From NCBI RefSeq assembly GCF_022761015.1, contig NZ_JAKWJQ010000008.1:94067-158066 (forward strand): a DNA stretch of 64,000 nt, in the 5' to 3' direction. Positions 16,646 to 24,801 of the stretch are shown here, piece by piece. The notes under the pieces were generated by a model that worked only from the letters and a program-made list of their open reading frames with translations, ran no database searches and was not told the DNA's origin. The first letter of the stretch is position 1; each line of letters begins with the position of its first letter. Made by a program: the position numbers and the translations under genes. This DNA comes from Humibacter sp. RRB41 (GTDB lineage: Bacteria; Actinomycetota; Actinomycetes; Actinomycetales; Microbacteriaceae).

Positions 16646-19252
16646 GTGGTGCTCTGGGAGAGCGCCGCGGGGGAGAGAGCGAGCCGTCCGGACGGCGATC
16701 TCACGGCGCGAATCGAGAACTTCCGTAGCGAATACGGTGAGCAGACGCTGGGTATCGGCACAACTTCGCCGCGCCTGAGCTGGATGATTCAGGCGGACGA
16801 TCCGGAGTGGGAGTTCGACCGTTACGAGATCACCCTCTCCCGCGAGGACGGCACCGCGGAGTCCGTCATCGTCGCATCGGGCGAGCAGGTGCTTGTGCCA
16901 TGGCCGTTCGCACCGCTGCGTTCTCGAGAACGTGTGTCGCTGAGGGTGCGCGTCGGATCGGATGACCGGTGGACCTTGCCGAGCAGCTCTCTCGAAGTCG
17001 AGACCGGTCTGCTCGAGCCGACGGATTGGTCCGCCGACTTCGTGAGTCCGATCAGCCTCGGCGGCCTCGACGGCGGTGCTCCGATCGTCTACCGCGAGCT
17101 CGACGTCGCAGAGAAGCCGGTGCGAGCACGCCTCTACGTGACGGCACTCGGCCTGTACGAATTCGCGATCAACGGACGCCGAGTCGGCCACGACGTGCTC
17201 ACGCCCGGTTGGACCGCATACCAGCACAGGTTGCGCTATCAGACCTACGACGTGACTGAGCTCGTGACGCAGGGGACGCTCACCTTGAGTGCTGTTCTCG
17301 GCAACGGCTGGTACCGCGGTCAGCTCGTCTGGCCGGGAAATCGCTCCAGTTACGGTGATCGCCTAGCACTGCTCGCCCAGCTCGAGCTCACGTTCGCAGA
17401 TGGAACCCGTCGAGTCGTCGACACGGATGCCGGATGGAGAGCGTGCACGAGCGGCATTCTGTTCGATGACCTGTACGACGGACAGACCACGGATCTGCGG
17501 ATCGAAAACGACAGCGAGCGGAGACAGAGCGAACCGGTCGAGGTGCTCGCGCCGTACGGCGGCACGCTTGTGGCGCGCACCGGACCGCCTGTCCGCGTGA
17601 CGGAGACCCTGCCTGCGGCGCGGATCATCACCACGCCGGGCGGGTCGTTGGTGGTGGACTTCGGCCAGAACCTCGTGGGGTGGGTTCGACTGCGCGTGCG
17701 AGGCGCAACGGCAGGCGAGCGGGTGACGATCCGGCATGCCGAGGTGCTCGAACACGGCGAGCTCGGTACCAGACCGCTGCGGAGCGCCAAGGCGACGTGC
17801 GAGTACATCCTGTCGGGTGCGCCCGAAGAGGTTCTGCAGCCGACGTTCACGTTCAATGGGTTCCGCTATGCCGAGGTCGTGGGGGTGCCGGATCTGCGCG
17901 TCGAGGACGTCGAGGCGCTTGTCATCGGCTCGGCGCTCGAGCGGACGGGCTGGTTCGAGTCGTCAGATCCCGACTTGAATCGTCTGCATGAGAACGTCGT
18001 GTGGAGCATGCGCGGCAACTTTCTCGATCTGCCGACCGACTGCCCGCAGCGCGACGAACGGCTCGGCTGGACCGGGGACATCCAGGTGTTCGCCCCCACG
18101 GCGTCGTTCCTCTTCGACACCTCAGGCTTTCTGGCCGGATGGTTGCGCGACCTGGCGGCCGAACAGAAGCCGGACGGCGGAGTGCCGTATGTGATTCCCG
18201 ACGTGCTGCGCGATCCGGACCCGGGCGCGGCTGGCTGGAGCGACGCCGCGACTCTGGTGCCCGAATCGCTGTATCGTGCCCATGCCGACCGCGGCATGTT
18301 GTCTGCCCAATACTCATCGATGCGGGCGTGGGTCGACAAGATGGTCACGCTCGCCGGCGACGACAACCTCTGGAACACCGGGTTTCAATTCGGCGATTGG
18401 CTCGACCCGACAGCTCCCCCGGAAGATGCCGCAGCCGCCCAGGCGGACAAGTACGTGGTCGCGACCGCGTACTACATCCGATCGGTCCGCGCTGTGCGCG
18501 ATGCGGCAAAGGTTCTCGGATTTGCAGGCGACGTCGTCCGGTACGACGACATCGCCATTCGGGCCGAGGAAGCCTTCAACCGTGAATATGTGACGGACGA
18601 TGGACGAGTTCGCAGCGATTGTCAGACCGTTTACGCCCTCGTGTTGTGTTGGGATCTTCTGGACTCAGAACCGAAGCGGTCCGGCGCGGCGCGTCGCCTG
18701 ACCGAGCTGGTGATCGAGGCGGACTACCGGGTCAATACCGGTTTCGTCGGAACCCCGTTGATCCTCGATGCTCTGACGATCGCCGGTCGAATCGATCTTG
18801 CCTGCGCGATGCTGTTGCAGCGTGAATGCCCGTCGTGGTTGTACGCGGTCTCGATGGGCGCGACGACGATCTGGGAACGCTGGGATTCGATGTTGCCCGA
18901 CGGAACCATCAATCCGGGTTCGATGACATCGTTCAACCACTATGCATACGGTGCGGTCGCGGACTGGATGCACCGGGTGCTCGGCGGCCTGAGCATGGCG
19001 GAGCCCGGCTACCGTCGTGTGACGATCCGGCCGAGTTTCGTGTCGGAAGGTACCCCGGTCACCGCTGCTCGAGTGCGCCATCGATCGCCGTACGGCGATA
19101 TCGAGTGCAACTGGCAGATCGTCGATGATGTGGTGCGGCTGTCGGTTTCGGTGCCCTACGGCGTGACCGCCGACATCTGGCTGCCCGGCGACACGAAACC
19201 CAGCACGGTCCGCTCCGGTGCGCACAGGTTCGAGGCGCCTCTGGCGAACTGA
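16646..19252 (+). CDS. alpha-L-rhamnosidase, GH78 (868 residues)
   Basis: This is a canonical-length bacterial GH78 enzyme: N-terminal fibronectin-like strand region (PRLSWMIQ), Bac_rhamnosid_N lectin-like domain (about 155-320, with VTALGLYEFAINGRRVG), catalytic (alpha/alpha)6 barrel with DCPQRDERLGWTGD at about 464-477 and TIWERWDSM near 741, and a C-terminal beta-sandwich. It has no signal peptide. GTG 16646 follows the permease stop with no gap, so the enzyme is part of the importer operon and probably hydrolyses the imported rhamnoside in the cytoplasm. It differs clearly from the two longer GH78 paralogues at 1-1594 and 9967-13113. Confidence 0.93.
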   Translation: MVLWESAAGERASRPDGDLTARIENFRSEYGEQTLGIGTTSPRLSWMIQADDPEWEFDRYEITLSREDGTAESVIVASGEQVLVPWPFAPLRSRERVSLRVRVGSDDRWTLPSSSLEVETGLLEPTDWSADFVSPISLGGLDGGAPIVYRELDVAEKPVRARLYVTALGLYEFAINGRRVGHDVLTPGWTAYQHRLRYQTYDVTELVTQGTLTLSAVLGNGWYRGQLVWPGNRSSYGDRLALLAQLELTFADGTRRVVDTDAGWRACTSGILFDDLYDGQTTDLRIENDSERRQSEPVEVLAPYGGTLVARTGPPVRVTETLPAARIITTPGGSLVVDFGQNLVGWVRLRVRGATAGERVTIRHAEVLEHGELGTRPLRSAKATCEYILSGAPEEVLQPTFTFNGFRYAEVVGVPDLRVEDVEALVIGSALERTGWFESSDPDLNRLHENVVWSMRGNFLDLPTDCPQRDERLGWTGDIQVFAPTASFLFDTSGFLAGWLRDLAAEQKPDGGVPYVIPDVLRDPDPGAAGWSDAATLVPESLYRAHADRGMLSAQYSSMRAWVDKMVTLAGDDNLWNTGFQFGDWLDPTAPPEDAAAAQADKYVVATAYYIRSVRAVRDAAKVLGFAGDVVRYDDIAIRAEEAFNREYVTDDGRVRSDCQTVYALVLCWDLLDSEPKRSGAARRLTELVIEADYRVNTGFVGTPLILDALTIAGRIDLACAMLLQRECPSWLYAVSMGATTIWERWDSMLPDGTINPGSMTSFNHYAYGAVADWMHRVLGGLSMAEPGYRRVTIRPSFVSEGTPVTAARVRHRSPYGDIECNWQIVDDVVRLSVSVPYGVTADIWLPGDTKPSTVRSGAHRFEAPLAN

Positions 19253-19261
19253 CATCCGTCG

Positions 19262-20278
19262 TCAGCCGACGGTCGACGCCCTCGCCACAAGCACGGGCGT
19301 GAATTGCAGTTGCTGGTGCGCCGAACCACCGCCGAGAGATTCCTCGATGAGCAGCCGAGCCGCTGTCTCCCCGATCAGTTCGCTCGGCTGCCGCACCGAC
19401 GAGAGCGGCACCACGGCGGACTTCGCCCAGCCGATGTCGTCGTAGCCGATCAGTGCGATGTCCCCCGGAATGTCCAGCTGGCGTTCGAGCAGAAGTGCCT
19501 GCATGAGGCCGATCGCCAGCAGATCATTTGCGGCGAAGACGGCATCGGGTCGATCGCCGGGCGGTATCTCGGCAAGAAGGAAGCCAACCCGCCTGCCTTC
19601 TTCGACGGTCGGCGCCACGGTCTCCCACACCCTGATGGCGTCCTCGCCGAGGTCCGCCGACGACAGTGCCATGCGTGCTCCGGCGAGCCGGTCGCGAACC
19701 TGGTGCAGTTTCAGCGGTCCGCCGACGAACGCGATGCTCGTACGTCCCGCCTCGAGCAGATGGTCGACGGCGATGCGCCCGCCCGCCACGTCGTTCGTCT
19801 GCACCGACGAGAAGTCCGTGCTCGGCGACGGGCTGTCGACGAGCACCGTGGGGATGCCTCGATCCCGCAACGCCGACAGCCTGGCCGCGACATCGCCTCC
19901 TGGAGATATCAGCACCCCTTGAGCTCGTTGCTCTTCGAACAGATCGAGGTAGTCCAGCTCGCGCTCGCCGTGCTCACCGCTGTTGGCGATGAGCACCGAG
20001 CTGCCGGCGTCGCGTGCTGCCCGTTCGGCGCCGCGCGCGACATCCGTGAAGAACGGGTTGCTGACGTCGAGAACGACGAAGCCGATCGTCTTGCTCTGCC
20101 CGGCTCGCAGGTGACGGGCCGACTCGTTGCGCACGAAGCCGAGCGCTGCAATGGATGCCTGCACCCGCTCGCGCGTCGCGTCGGAGACCTTCTCGGGTTG
20201 GTTCAGCACGTTCGAGACGGTGCCGATCGACACCTTGGCGTGAACGGCGACGTCCTTGACGCTTGCGCCCCGTATCAC
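19262..20278 (-). CDS. LacI-family transcriptional repressor (rhamnoside island, copy 3)
   Basis: This 338-residue repressor has the HTH recognition helix VSIGTVSNVLN, the hinge ARHLRAG, and effector-domain signatures NPFF, FAANDLLAIG and IGYDDIGWA. GTG 20278 follows a GAGAGGAGAG ribosome-binding region. The operator at 20298-20309 lies only 20 bases upstream of the start, next to a TAAACT -10 (20320-20315), so it probably represses itself. It converges with the GH78 gene across a nine-base gap. With copies 1 and 2 it forms a set with almost the same recognition helix. Confidence 0.9.
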   Translation of the reverse strand: MIRGASVKDVAVHAKVSIGTVSNVLNQPEKVSDATRERVQASIAALGFVRNESARHLRAGQSKTIGFVVLDVSNPFFTDVARGAERAARDAGSSVLIANSGEHGERELDYLDLFEEQRAQGVLISPGGDVAARLSALRDRGIPTVLVDSPSPSTDFSSVQTNDVAGGRIAVDHLLEAGRTSIAFVGGPLKLHQVRDRLAGARMALSSADLGEDAIRVWETVAPTVEEGRRVGFLLAEIPPGDRPDAVFAANDLLAIGLMQALLLERQLDIPGDIALIGYDDIGWAKSAVVPLSSVRQPSELIGETAARLLIEESLGGGSAHQQLQFTPVLVARASTVG

Positions 20279-20297
20279 CGACCGGCTCTCCTCTCGA

Positions 20298-20320
20298 TGA
20301 AACCATTCAGCGCGAGTTTA
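20298..20320 (-). promoter_or_regulatory. autoregulatory operator and -10 box of LacI copy 3
   Basis: On the minus strand TAAACT (20320-20315) is followed after five bases by TGAATGGTTTCA (20309-20298). The spacing is the same as in the rhaM and importer promoters. A well-spaced -35 is not evident. Confidence 0.65.
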
Positions 20321-20343
20321 GACGGCCGCTCGTTGCGGCTGCC

Positions 20344-23300
20344 TCAACCGGCGTGTGCATGCCCGTGTGCGAGCTCTTGCGATGTCACTCGCACCGACTT
20401 GCCTGGCCGATAGGGTCTCGTCAGGTCGATTCCACTGCCCTGGATCGACACGGTGCTGCGCGTCACCTCGACGTCGAGGTTCAGTCCGTGCCAGTACAGG
20501 TTGCGGACTCCGGCGTGGCTCAAAGCGGACGGCAACGCCGGCGTGAACACAAGGGCATCCGGTTCGGCTTCGACGCCGATGAAGGCGTACATGAAGCTTG
20601 CCGGTGCGAGCCCGCTCTCGGGGAACGGAATGTCGGTCCCGACCGAACCGCCGACATCCGCGGTGGTCTCGCCGTGGAGGAGCGGCGAACCGCCTGAGAT
20701 GTGATCGGGCTCCTTCCAACGATCGAGAATCGCGGTCAAGCGAGCCCAGGCATCGTCAGCTGATTGGTAACGAGCACGTGCAAGCACGTCGAAGCCGGAT
20801 GTATAGAGGATCGCGCCGCCGTCCTGCACCTGCTGGCCGAACGGGGTGAAGAGCTCGCACAGGAAGAACCAGTAGCTGTTCCGCCGAGTCGTGGCCCTTG
20901 GCGCGAACGTCCAGGCCGAATAGATGTCGGCGGGCCCTGGCCGGTACGCACTCAGCGCGACGACGAGTCGCGTCTTGGCGTCAGTCGCCAACACGCCGTC
21001 GGTATACGCCGCAGAGCCGGCCACAGGTGTCATCGATGACCACCAGGCGAGTGTGCCGGTCACGTTCGAGACTTCCAGGTAGTAGACGCCGGCCGGCTGC
21101 GCTTGAAGATCGATGTGGGCGACGCTGCCATCGCCCCAGTCTTGGAAGTCCTGCTTCGCAATGGTGACCTGCGTGCCTCCCGGCACACCCTGATAGAGCG
21201 TCATCGTGAAGGCCGCGCCGCGCTCGCTGTACGTCGGGAAGCGGGCGGCAACGCTCGTGAACGGGGCGTCGGCGGTGAAACTCATGCCCATCGTCTGCCC
21301 TGGTGCGATCTTCGGCGCCAGACCTCCGCTCTCGATCAGAACGACCGAGTCCTGCAGCTCGGTTTTGCCGTGGTCCAGCCACTGGAAGATCCGCTTGGCC
21401 TGTGCGGCAGTGGGCAGTCCGAAGGATGCCGCCTCGAGGTTCACGTACGTCGCGCCATAGTCGTGGACCACGCCGTCGACATCGATGCACTGGATGTACC
21501 GGCCGTCTGCATTGTTCCAGAACGTCTCGTTGTAGCGCTTCTGCACCAACGGGCGCAGAGCTCTCAGCTGCTTGGCGCGCTTGGCGTTGTGGACGTGGTC
21601 TTCGAGCTGAGCCATCGCCTCGAGAGCACCGTAGAAGTATGCGTTCAGGTAGGCGTCGAGATGGCCGAACGAGGTGATGTCCCAATAGTTGGAACTGACC
21701 GCTCCGTCGCGGCCGGTGTGATCGGCCGACGTGATTGTGACGATCCCGCTCGAGCCTCCGAGCGAGTCGAGATAGAAGTCCATCGCCTTTCTCACCCTTG
21801 GCAGCATTGTGGCGAGGAAAGAGGAGTCACCGGACCACGAGTAGTACCGCCAGGTGCCGAGGATGTACATGGCGTTCGACGTGAAGTGCCTCGCGTCGTA
21901 GAGCGTGGGGTCGGGGAAGGGCCAGCCAGGGGCATCCGTCCACGACCAGACATAGCCATCGTCGTTCTGCTTGATGGCCAGGATGTTGGCAGCCTGCGCC
22001 GACCTGCCGGCCGTACCGGTCCAGTCGAGGATGCGCCCGTTCCAGTCGGCCCAATCGGCTGCGTGCCCGTCGAAGCGGAAGCTGAGCGCCCGCTCCCAGT
22101 AGAACGCGGATGCCTGTGTCGCCCGAACATTGTCCGAAGCCGTGAAGACCGGGAAGACCGCGGGCAGAGCATCGGAGTGGGCCTGCACGTCGAAACTCAG
22201 GCTGCGCGAGATCACCTTCGCCGCGTCGGTGTTCCCGGTGCTCAGCGTGAGCGCCATCGCGTCGGAGGACATGGTGCCATCGAGGATCGGTTGTTGCGCT
22301 GTGATGCGGAGGTCGTACGGACCGGTACCGGTCGCGCCGATCCACTTCGTGCCGGGGACGGGGTTCGTCCACGCGGTGCGACGCTTCAGCTGCTGGGCGG
22401 GGAGGTAGGCGCCGTTGTCGGCGAAGAATCTGCTGAACAGGACTCCGTCGTCGTAGTCGACGGAGTAGCCGTCTTTGACCCACGATGTGTTCAGCGTCAT
22501 TCCGATGTCGGCGCGGGGATCGCCCTGCCACGTCATCCCGTAGTTCATGGCGAGCTTCGAGCCGCTGAGCACGAAATCCCACGTTGCAACGCCCTCGACG
22601 TTGTAACCGACGACGTCGAGGGTCATGGTCCGACCCGTGAGCTGCACGCGGTCGGCGTACGACGCACCCCCGACGTCAACCGTGGTGTCACCGCTCCTGC
22701 CCCACCAGCCGGGTGTGCCCGAGCCATCGGAGGCCTCCAGGTAATACGTGCCGGCCGGCTGCGCCGGCACCTCGACATAGGCCCAGCCGTTGTCCTGCAC
22801 AGGGTCGATCACCGCACTGCCGATCTCCGTCAGGCCTGTCGCAGGGGTCCCGGAATAGAGCGTGAGCGTGAGGGACGTGGAAGAGCTGCTCCAGGTCGGG
22901 AATTGCCCGCCGACCTTGGTGAAACGGAATGCCGTCGATGTGAAGCTCTGACCGAGCGTGTGTCCGGTGCTGAGCTGGATGGGGTCGCTGAGTTGCGCCT
23001 GCTTGAGGTCCGTGGCCGAGGGGAGCTGAATTCCGGTCAGGCTGAGCTTTCCCGCGCTCGTGGTCCACGCGACGCCGTCGTTGAAGCCGTCGTCGAAGAA
23101 GTCCGTGCCGCCGAGGAAGACCGAACTGAACGCCGTGGGCTCGTAGTTGCCGTGGCCGCTTGGGTCACAGGCCAGTTGCGTGAGCTTGCCGTATGCCCCC
23201 GACAGGCTGATGAAGCCGTTCTCGAGGCGATAGGTCTTGTCTTCGGCGGCGGCGGTCGCGCGAATCGGTTGCGTGAGTGCGCTTGCGGTTGCGGTAGCCG

Positions 23301-23370
23301 CCGCCACGAGGCCGGCACCTTTGAGGAAGGAGCGCCTGTCGGTAGTGAAACGTTCAATATTCGGATGCAT
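20344..23370 (-). CDS. Tat-exported six-hairpin glycosidase with two inserted beta modules
   Basis: The 1008-residue protein starts with a Tat signal (TDRRSFLKGAG at 10-20, then an alanine-rich hydrophobic stretch), so it is secreted folded. I chose ATG 23370, which has GGAG upstream and places the twin arginines near the start; an in-frame ATG at 23457 lacks these. An N-terminal beta region is followed by an (alpha/alpha)6 barrel (about 470-930; DGYVWSWTD, NYWDITSFGHLDAY). Two related modules of about 105 residues lie at about 135-243 and 688-792; both start with G-T-x-G-x-SF and contain QPAG-YYLE. The fold recalls GH78 and related glycosidases, but I cannot name the substrate. Its promoter carries the island operator, linking it to rhamnoside degradation outside the cell. 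Confidence 0.8.
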   Translation of the reverse strand: MHPNIERFTTDRRSFLKGAGLVAAATATASALTQPIRATAAAEDKTYRLENGFISLSGAYGKLTQLACDPSGHGNYEPTAFSSVFLGGTDFFDDGFNDGVAWTTSAGKLSLTGIQLPSATDLKQAQLSDPIQLSTGHTLGQSFTSTAFRFTKVGGQFPTWSSSSTSLTLTLYSGTPATGLTEIGSAVIDPVQDNGWAYVEVPAQPAGTYYLEASDGSGTPGWWGRSGDTTVDVGGASYADRVQLTGRTMTLDVVGYNVEGVATWDFVLSGSKLAMNYGMTWQGDPRADIGMTLNTSWVKDGYSVDYDDGVLFSRFFADNGAYLPAQQLKRRTAWTNPVPGTKWIGATGTGPYDLRITAQQPILDGTMSSDAMALTLSTGNTDAAKVISRSLSFDVQAHSDALPAVFPVFTASDNVRATQASAFYWERALSFRFDGHAADWADWNGRILDWTGTAGRSAQAANILAIKQNDDGYVWSWTDAPGWPFPDPTLYDARHFTSNAMYILGTWRYYSWSGDSSFLATMLPRVRKAMDFYLDSLGGSSGIVTITSADHTGRDGAVSSNYWDITSFGHLDAYLNAYFYGALEAMAQLEDHVHNAKRAKQLRALRPLVQKRYNETFWNNADGRYIQCIDVDGVVHDYGATYVNLEAASFGLPTAAQAKRIFQWLDHGKTELQDSVVLIESGGLAPKIAPGQTMGMSFTADAPFTSVAARFPTYSERGAAFTMTLYQGVPGGTQVTIAKQDFQDWGDGSVAHIDLQAQPAGVYYLEVSNVTGTLAWWSSMTPVAGSAAYTDGVLATDAKTRLVVALSAYRPGPADIYSAWTFAPRATTRRNSYWFFLCELFTPFGQQVQDGGAILYTSGFDVLARARYQSADDAWARLTAILDRWKEPDHISGGSPLLHGETTADVGGSVGTDIPFPESGLAPASFMYAFIGVEAEPDALVFTPALPSALSHAGVRNLYWHGLNLDVEVTRSTVSIQGSGIDLTRPYRPGKSVRVTSQELAHGHAHAG

Positions 23371-23444
23371 CAAGATCTCCGATTTCTGACTCTGGCCATG
23401 TGAAAAGGAGGAAGAGTGCCACAGTGCGACTCGCCACCCAGAAG

Positions 23445-23488
23445 TGAAGCGTTTCAAGAAGGCTATTCACGGGCCTTGGGCGTGTCAA
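23445..23488 (-). promoter_or_regulatory. promoter and operator of the secreted glycosidase
   Basis: On the minus strand -35 TTGACA (23488-23483), a 17-base spacer and -10 TAGCCT (23465-23460) are followed after three bases by TGAAACGCTTCA (23456-23445). It is the clearest copy of the shared promoter-operator arrangement. The leader to ATG 23370 is about 80 bases. Confidence 0.8.
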
Positions 23489-23517
23489 TGATTGATCTCG
23501 CGTGGGAGACGATCGAT

Positions 23518-23565
23518 GGCTGCGATCGGGGTAGTCGGGGAGGCTGCGATCGGGGTAGTCGGGGA
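23518..23565. repeat. tandem duplication of a 24-bp unit
   Basis: Two perfect adjacent copies of a 24-base unit (GGCTGCGATC...GTCGGGGA) lie between the secreted glycosidase promoter and the end of the LacI gene at 23580. No function is apparent; replication slippage is a sufficient explanation. Confidence 0.75.
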
Positions 23566-23579
23566 TGAGGCGGCCGCGG

Positions 23580-24602
23580 TCAGGCCGCAGCGGGCGCCGG
23601 CCCGCTGCTGCCGCGCGTGATCACGAGTGGGCCGAACGACAGGTTGTACGCGGGCGCCTGCCCGTTCAGCAGGGCCCACAGCCGCTCCCACGCCTGGCGG
23701 CCGAGCTCCTCGATCGGCACCGACGCCGTCGTGAGCGGCGGAGTCGTGTAGCGGGCGAACGGGATGTCGTCGAAGCCGGTGATCGAGACATCCTCCGGCA
23801 CGCGCACGCCCCGCTCGGACAGCGCACTGAGCAGTCCCATCGCGACGAGGTCGTTGAACGCCAGCACGGCCGTATCATCGGATGCCGCCACCGCGTCGGC
23901 CGCGGCGTGGCCGTCTTCGAAGCCCACGCCGCCCTGCAGCTCGGTGACCATGACATCCGGATGCCCGTCGGCGAACTCGCTGATCGCCGATAGCCTCTTG
24001 CGATTGGACTGCGCCGCCGCACTGCCGGGAAGGTAGGCGATGCGACGATGGCCGAGGCCGTAGAGGTGCTCGAGCAGCTGCTGCATGCCGGAGTGGTAGT
24101 CGGCCGAGACGGTCGATGCCTTAGCCGGGGATGGATCGCGGTTGATCAGCACGACCGGCGCCAGCTCCGGGAGCAGGGCTGTGAGCTCCTCGTCTGGCAT
24201 GCGCGGGGCGCAGAGCACGATGCCGTCGCAGCGACGCCTCGCCTCGACGGCGAGCACGCGCTCCTCCTCGAGGTTCTCGAACGAGTCGGCGACCAGTACG
24301 TGGTAGTTCTGGCGCGCGGCGGCGGAGCTCAAACCCCGCAGCATGCCCTGGAAGACGGGGTTCGCGAGATCGGGCACCACGACGGCGACGGTCTGCGTCT
24401 TGCCGAGCACCAGGCTGCGTGCGAGCGGGCTCGCTGTGTAGTTCAGAGAAAGCGCTGCCTCGCGCACGCGCTCTGCCAAAGCGGCGTCGACAGTGGTGCT
24501 GCCGTTCATCACACGGGACACAGTGGAGAGCGAGACGCCGGCGAGTTCCGCGACGTCCGAGATCGTCCGCCCGCGGGAGGAGGGGTGAGAACGTCGCGCC
24601 AT
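23580..24602 (-). CDS. LacI-family transcriptional repressor of the uronate/aldarate-type operon
   Basis: The 340-residue protein has a LacI HTH with recognition helix VSLSTVSRVMN, hinge segment ASPLARSLVLG and an effector domain (NPVFQGMLRG, LAFNDLVAMG, ITGFDDIPFA). ATG 24602, preceded by GGAAGG, starts MARRSHPSSRG; an in-frame start 39 bases earlier is less likely. It is divergent from the oxidoreductase operon at 24802, with a perfect 14-bp palindrome in the shared control region, and so probably represses that operon. A similar half-degenerate site at 46259 suggests a second target. Confidence 0.88.
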   Translation of the reverse strand: MARRSHPSSRGRTISDVAELAGVSLSTVSRVMNGSTTVDAALAERVREAALSLNYTASPLARSLVLGKTQTVAVVVPDLANPVFQGMLRGLSSAAARQNYHVLVADSFENLEEERVLAVEARRRCDGIVLCAPRMPDEELTALLPELAPVVLINRDPSPAKASTVSADYHSGMQQLLEHLYGLGHRRIAYLPGSAAAQSNRKRLSAISEFADGHPDVMVTELQGGVGFEDGHAAADAVAASDDTAVLAFNDLVAMGLLSALSERGVRVPEDVSITGFDDIPFARYTTPPLTTASVPIEELGRQAWERLWALLNGQAPAYNLSFGPLVITRGSSGPAPAAA

Positions 24603-24673
24603 CAGGCCTTCCGCCTTTCGCAAGCTGGAGGTCGCAAGCATCCGACCGGTTTCACACTATCGTGTACCGTGAG

Positions 24674-24687
24674 AGAAAGCGCTTTCT
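24674..24687. promoter_or_regulatory. perfect LacI-type operator AGAAAGCGCTTTCT
   Basis: A 14-bp perfect palindrome in the 199-bp divergent region between the LacI gene (start 24602) and the oxidoreductase operon (start 24802). A TATCGT hexamer at 24658-24663 could be the -10, placing the operator over the transcription start. The core GAAAGCGCTT recurs at 46260-46269. Confidence 0.8.
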
Positions 24688-24801
24688 GATGGCAGCGGAA
24701 CCTGCCTTCCACGCCGTCAGCACCCAAGCGCCCGTTGAACCAGAACCCAGAGAAGCAGGGCCCGCGCAAGTGGTGCCCGCGAAAGCCAAAAGGGAGCAAC
24801 C

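Noticed and set aside
23343..23360. TGAAACGTTCA palindrome near 23345-23355
   Set aside because: It resembles the island operator but lacks one central base and lies inside the start of the glycosidase coding region, so it is listed only as chance similarity.
21103..23403. 766-residue plus-strand frame opposite the secreted glycosidase
   Set aside because: A high-GC antisense shadow rich in Arg, Val and Gly without domains.
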